8,766 nucleotides of DNA from an uncultured Lachnospiraceae bacterium. GTDB taxonomy: Bacteria; Bacillota; Clostridia; Lachnospirales; Lachnospiraceae. How positions within the stretch are numbered: position 1 is the stretch's first letter; each line of letters starts with the position of its first letter. The stretch is taken from NCBI GenBank assembly GCA_910584115.1, contig CAJTYN010000129.1, forward strand, positions 1-8,766, read 5' to 3'. Below are positions 6,228 through 8,766 of the stretch, piece by piece. The notes below the pieces were generated by a model. That model had not been told where the DNA came from. It saw only the letters and a list, made by a program, of their open reading frames with translations, and ran no database searches. Made by a program: the position numbers and the translations under genes.

Positions 6228-6449
6228 CTGAAGAATCTGAAAGTAAAATTTGCCCGTCTGGAGAAAGATATCTCACAGACGGAGCTGGCAAAGCGCGTGG
6301 GTGTGACGCGGCAGACGATCGGGATGATCGAGGCGGGAGACTACAACCCCACATTGAAACTGTGCGTTGCCATCTGCAGGGAATTAGGTAAGACGTTAAA
6401 TGATCTGTTTTGGGAGGAGGATCCAGATGATAAAAAAGGGATTGGATGA
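6228..6449 (+). CDS. Small XRE-family helix-turn-helix regulator (apparent CTG start)
   Basis: A 73-residue cytoplasmic DNA-binding protein made of one Cro/CI-type helix-turn-helix: SQTELAKRVGVTRQTIGMIEAG (16-37), then YNPTLKLCVAICRELGKTLNDLFWEED (39-65). This is the common short regulator family whose members begin with (M)KNLK and end near LDDLFW. The frame has stops at 6219-6221 and 6222-6224, leaving only ACG and CTG before the conserved KNLK; CTG at 6228 is 9 bases after GGAGG and gives the expected N-terminus. The 3' end overlaps the following membrane-protein gene by 23 bases in another frame, so the two are co-transcribed and probably translationally coupled. Such pairs often autoregulate. 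A base error turning ATG into CTG cannot be excluded. Confidence 0.85.
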   Translation: MKNLKVKFARLEKDISQTELAKRVGVTRQTIGMIEAGDYNPTLKLCVAICRELGKTLNDLFWEEDPDDKKGIG

Positions 6450-6879
6450 GAGGCAGGACAAGGTGGTGGATAGGATCGGGGCGCGCAGCTTCAATGTGAT
6501 GTTCTACGTCACTGCGGCGGTGATCGTGGCCGAGCTGATCGTGATGGGGACGTTTGAGGCGGTGATCGGGGAGATGGTCATCCTCCTCGCGGGCGGCCTG
6601 ACCTGCGTGGCCGGATGTGTCAGAAATGGGATCTGGGCAAAGGGCGGCGGCGATATGAGCGTGGGGCACTCTCTGCTGCTCAGTGTGGTCTGTTCGGGGG
6701 CTTTTTCCATATTCTACGCGATCGCGCTGGAGAGAAAGACGGGCGGCAGCGCGGATGTGGCGAAGGCGGCGGTGTTCTTTTTTCTAGGGATCAGCCTGGT
6801 CGCTTTTATCGTCCTGCTGCTCTTAGGGAGGATCGCTCACAAAAGGAGGGAGGAGCAGGAAAAGAAATATTTGGATTGA
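6427..6879 (+). CDS. Four-TM membrane protein of unknown function (DUF6773-like)
   Basis: A 150-residue membrane protein. A polar N-terminus (IKKGLDERQDKVVDRIG) precedes four hydrophobic segments at about residues 22-42, 46-64, 80-101 and 108-134, and a basic cytoplasmic tail (HKRREEQEKKYLD). The DERQ motif, GEMVILLAGGL and GIWAKGGG recall the small membrane proteins, some filed as DUF6773, that commonly follow XRE regulators in Firmicutes; I am only moderately sure of that family label. I chose the ATG at 6427 because GGAGGAGG lies 6 bases ahead; an upstream ATG at 6400 lacks this site. The gene overlaps the XRE regulator, so the pair forms one operon. No enzymatic motif is seen, and its function is unknown. 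No terminator follows; the rpsB promoter starts 8 bases after the stop. Confidence 0.75.
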   Translation: MIKKGLDERQDKVVDRIGARSFNVMFYVTAAVIVAELIVMGTFEAVIGEMVILLAGGLTCVAGCVRNGIWAKGGGDMSVGHSLLLSVVCSGAFSIFYAIALERKTGGSADVAKAAVFFFLGISLVAFIVLLLLGRIAHKRREEQEKKYLD

Positions 6880-6886
6880 TTTTATC

Positions 6887-6915
6887 TTGCATTGATAAAG
6901 TGCTTGTGCTACAAT
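6887..6915 (+). promoter_or_regulatory. Promoter of rpsB-tsf
   Basis: TTGCAT (6887-6892), a 17-base spacer, then TACAAT (6910-6915). A TG three bases before the -10 box (TGTGC-TACAAT) is slightly shifted from the extended -10 position. It begins 8 bases after the upstream stop codon and gives a leader of about 120 bases before rpsB. Confidence 0.75.
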
Positions 6916-6921
6916 AGGAAA

Positions 6922-7041
6922 GTCGTATAAATAAGCACGCATGAGGATCCCAATGGAAGGTGCTGGCGTTATTTTACAAAAGCCAGTCCCTGCGGGAAGG
7001 GATTTATGCGGAAGCAGATAACCAAAAAAGGAGAAAAAGAC
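6922..7041 (+). other. rpsB 5' leader with small hairpins
   Basis: This untranslated stretch between the promoter and rpsB contains CTGGC (6963-6967) with GCCAG (6982-6986), and directly adjacent TCCCT (6987-6991) with AGGGA (6998-7002), two stacked short hairpins. There is no T-run, so it is not an attenuator terminator. In many bacteria ribosomal protein genes are controlled by their products binding the leader; for S2 this is known in enterobacteria. Whether this leader works that way is not shown. An in-frame ATG at 7006 has no ribosome binding site. Confidence 0.45.
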
Positions 7042-7776
7042 ATGAGTGTTATTTCGATGAAACAGCTCTTAGAAGCAGGCGTGCATTTCGGCCACCAGAC
7101 CAGGAGATGGAACCCGAAGATGGCTCCGTATATCTATACGGAGAGGAACGGCATCTACATCATCGACCTGCAGCAGTCCGTAGGCATGGTGGATGACGCG
7201 TACAATGCGGTGGCGGACGTTGTGGCGAACGGCGGGAGCATCTTATTCGTAGGGACGAAGAAACAGGCGCAGGATGCGATCAAGACAGAGGCAGAACGCT
7301 GCGGCATGTTCTATGTAAATGAGCGCTGGCTGGGCGGCATGCTGACCAACTTCAAGACGATCAGGAGCCGTGTGGAGAGGTTAAAAGAGATCGAGGCCAT
7401 GGAAGCAGACGGCACATTTGATGTGCTGCCGAAGAAGGAAGTCATCGCCCTCAGAAAAGAATGGGCCAAGCTTGAGAAGAACTTAGGCGGCATCAAAGAG
7501 ATGAAGAGGCTCCCCGACGCGATCTTCGTGGTAGATCCCAAGAAAGAGCGGATCTGTGTGCAGGAAGCGCATATCTTAGGCATCCCGCTCATCGGCATCT
7601 GTGATACCAACTGTGATCCTGAAGAATTAGATTACATCATCCCGGGCAATGACGATGCGATCCGCGCAGTAAAACTGATCCTGTCCAAGATGGCAGATGC
7701 TGTCATAGAAGCAAATCAGGGAGAGGCTGACGACGAAGAAGTCTTCGAAGGCGAGGAAGTCTCTGAAGAAGCGTAA
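7042..7776 (+). CDS. rpsB: 30S ribosomal protein S2
   Basis: Small-subunit ribosomal protein (244 residues, close to the usual 240-250), which binds 16S rRNA late in assembly and helps dock protein S1-type factors and mRNA. Typical S2 sequence is present throughout: [19 protein letters not shown] (9-27), IYIIDLQQS (38-46), [11 protein letters not shown] (67-77), [17 protein letters not shown] (91-107), [12 protein letters not shown] and [27 protein letters not shown] towards the end, then an acidic tail. The start at 7042 has GGAG 8 bases upstream and gives the conserved [13 protein letters not shown]; a longer frame from 7006 would add 12 residues with no ribosome binding site. tsf follows after 50 bases without a terminator, the classic rpsB-tsf operon. 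Confidence 0.98.
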   Translation: MSVISMKQLLEAGVHFGHQTRRWNPKMAPYIYTERNGIYIIDLQQSVGMVDDAYNAVADVVANGGSILFVGTKKQAQDAIKTEAERCGMFYVNERWLGGMLTNFKTIRSRVERLKEIEAMEADGTFDVLPKKEVIALRKEWAKLEKNLGGIKEMKRLPDAIFVVDPKKERICVQEAHILGIPLIGICDTNCDPEELDYIIPGNDDAIRAVKLILSKMADAVIEANQGEADDEEVFEGEEVSEEA

Positions 7777-7826
7777 TGGGCGGCATTTATACAGATAAGT
7801 CGGATAGAGATGGAGGAATATAGAAG

Positions 7827-8759
7827 ATGGCTATTACAGCAGCAATGGTAAAAGAGCTGAGGGAGATGACAGGCGCAGGCATGATGGACTGCAAGAAAGC
7901 CCTGACGCAGACAGACGGAAATATGGATGCGGCGATCGAGTACTTAAGAGAAAACGGTCTGGCGAAGGCAGTGAAGAAAGCCGGCAGGATTGCGGCCGAG
8001 GGACTCTGTAAAGTATTGGTCGCAGATGACAAGAAAAAGGCCGTTGTGGTAGAAGTGAACGCGGAGACGGACTTCGTGGCAAAGAACGAGAAATTCCAGG
8101 CTTTCGTAGACCAGGTGGCTGGACAGGCGCTCCAGACAGGCGCTTCAGATATAGAGGCATTTTTGGCAGAACCCTGCGGATTTGACGAAGGAAAGACCAT
8201 GCAGGAAGCTCTGGCCGGACAGATCGCGATCATCGGCGAGAACATGAACATCCGCAGATTCCAGCAGGTGAAAGAAGACAATGGTTTCGTCGCTTCCTAT
8301 ACCCATATGGGCGGAAAGATCGGGGTCCTGATCGATGTGGAGACAGACGTGGTCAACGACGCCGTTATGGAGATGGCAAAAAATATCGCTATGCAGGCCG
8401 CCGCGCTGAAACCCCTTTACACCAACAGGGATGAGGTGGATCAGGCATATATCGAGAAAGAAAAAGAGATCCTCACCACCCAGGCAAAACTGGAAAAACC
8501 AGACGCCAATGACAAGATCATCAATGGCATGGTCATGGGCCGTATCAACAAGGAACTCAAAGAGATCTGCCTGATGGATCAGGTATACGTGAAGGCAGAG
8601 GACGGCAAACAGGCCGTGGGCAAATATGTTGAAGAAGTCGCCAAAGCAAACGGCGCGAAGATCACCATCAAAGGTTTCGTGCGCTATGAGACTGGAGAAG
8701 GAATCGAGAAGAAAGAAGAGGATTTCGCGGCTGAGGTGGCTGCACAGATGGGCAAATAA
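7827..8759 (+). CDS. tsf: Translation elongation factor Ts (EF-Ts)
   Basis: Nucleotide exchange factor that releases GDP from EF-Tu so that it can reload with GTP during translation elongation. It is 310 residues, normal for the family. The N-terminal UBA-like domain (about 1-45) includes LREMTGAGMMDCKKAL (11-26). The EF-Tu-contacting motif TDFVAKN is at 81-87. The two core subdomains follow, with SYTHMGGKIGVLIDVETD in the second, then QVYVKAEDGKQAVGKYVEEV and a helical C-terminus. GGAGG (7812-7816) lies 10 bases before ATG. The gene is co-transcribed with rpsB; the window ends 7 bases after the stop, so its terminator is not visible. Identification is certain. Confidence 0.98.
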   Translation: MAITAAMVKELREMTGAGMMDCKKALTQTDGNMDAAIEYLRENGLAKAVKKAGRIAAEGLCKVLVADDKKKAVVVEVNAETDFVAKNEKFQAFVDQVAGQALQTGASDIEAFLAEPCGFDEGKTMQEALAGQIAIIGENMNIRRFQQVKEDNGFVASYTHMGGKIGVLIDVETDVVNDAVMEMAKNIAMQAAALKPLYTNRDEVDQAYIEKEKEILTTQAKLEKPDANDKIINGMVMGRINKELKEICLMDQVYVKAEDGKQAVGKYVEEVAKANGAKITIKGFVRYETGEGIEKKEEDFAAEVAAQMGK

Positions 8760-8766
8760 GCGAAGT

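Noticed and set aside
6179..6391. + strand open frame with ATG at 6221 (MNAEESESK...)
   Set aside because: It is a shifted frame of the XRE gene. The helix-turn-helix is in the CTG frame, and this ATG is only 2 bases from GGAGG.
6169..6669. 166-codon open frame on the - strand across the XRE and membrane-protein genes
   Set aside because: It is antisense to two well-supported genes, rich in His/Pro/Arg shadow-frame composition, and has no family resemblance.
7006..7041. 12-residue N-terminal extension of S2
   Set aside because: It has no ribosome binding site and is absent from the normal S2 N-terminus, which begins at 7042.

Overview
The window looks like chromosome of a gut-type Clostridia (Firmicutes), probably a Lachnospiraceae relative. 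The evidence is a type III glutamine synthetase, an ammonium transporter fused to a PII domain, strong GGAGG-type ribosome binding sites, sigma-A promoters with 17-bp spacers, and the style of the intergenic repeats. This placement rests on recognising protein families, not on a database search. No tRNA, rRNA, CRISPR array or transposase gene is visible.

Region 1 (1-3307, + strand) is a nitrogen-assimilation pair. It holds the C-terminal 400 residues of glutamine synthetase III with its terminator, then a 583-residue Amt ammonium channel carrying its own C-terminal PII sensor domain, also followed by a strong terminator. The gap between the two genes is almost filled by a 166-bp near-complete inverted repeat (1305-1470) that can fold into one long hairpin. 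It looks like a non-autonomous repeat element or a large structured leader.

Region 2 (3308-3512) has no gene. It holds a compact structured element with two strong hairpins inside an outer inverted repeat.

Region 3 (3513-6090, - strand) is a small export-type ABC locus. Read in transcription order it has an ArsR-like winged-helix regulator, then an operon of a 67-residue PLDc_N two-TM protein, an ABC ATPase and an ABC-2 permease, joined by ATGA start/stop overlaps. The operon order matches yxlE-yxlF-yxlG of Bacillus subtilis, but here a winged-helix repressor-type gene replaces the SigY context. The regulator and the operon have promoters with identical boxes (TTGACT-N17-TAATAT) and the same half-site pair, TTAT(T/C)-N8-GATAA, at the same place, which suggests joint control by the regulator.

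Region 4 (6179-6879, + strand) is divergent from the regulator. It is a two-gene unit of a 73-residue XRE-type DNA-binding protein, which appears to start at CTG, overlapping a four-TM membrane protein of unknown function.

Region 5 (6887-8766, + strand) is the housekeeping rpsB-tsf operon (ribosomal protein S2 and EF-Ts) with its own promoter and a leader of about 120 nt containing small hairpins. The most interesting items are the long palindrome before amt, the Amt-PII fusion lacking the usual uridylylation tyrosine, the CTG-started regulator, and the paired promoter/operator architecture of the ABC locus.
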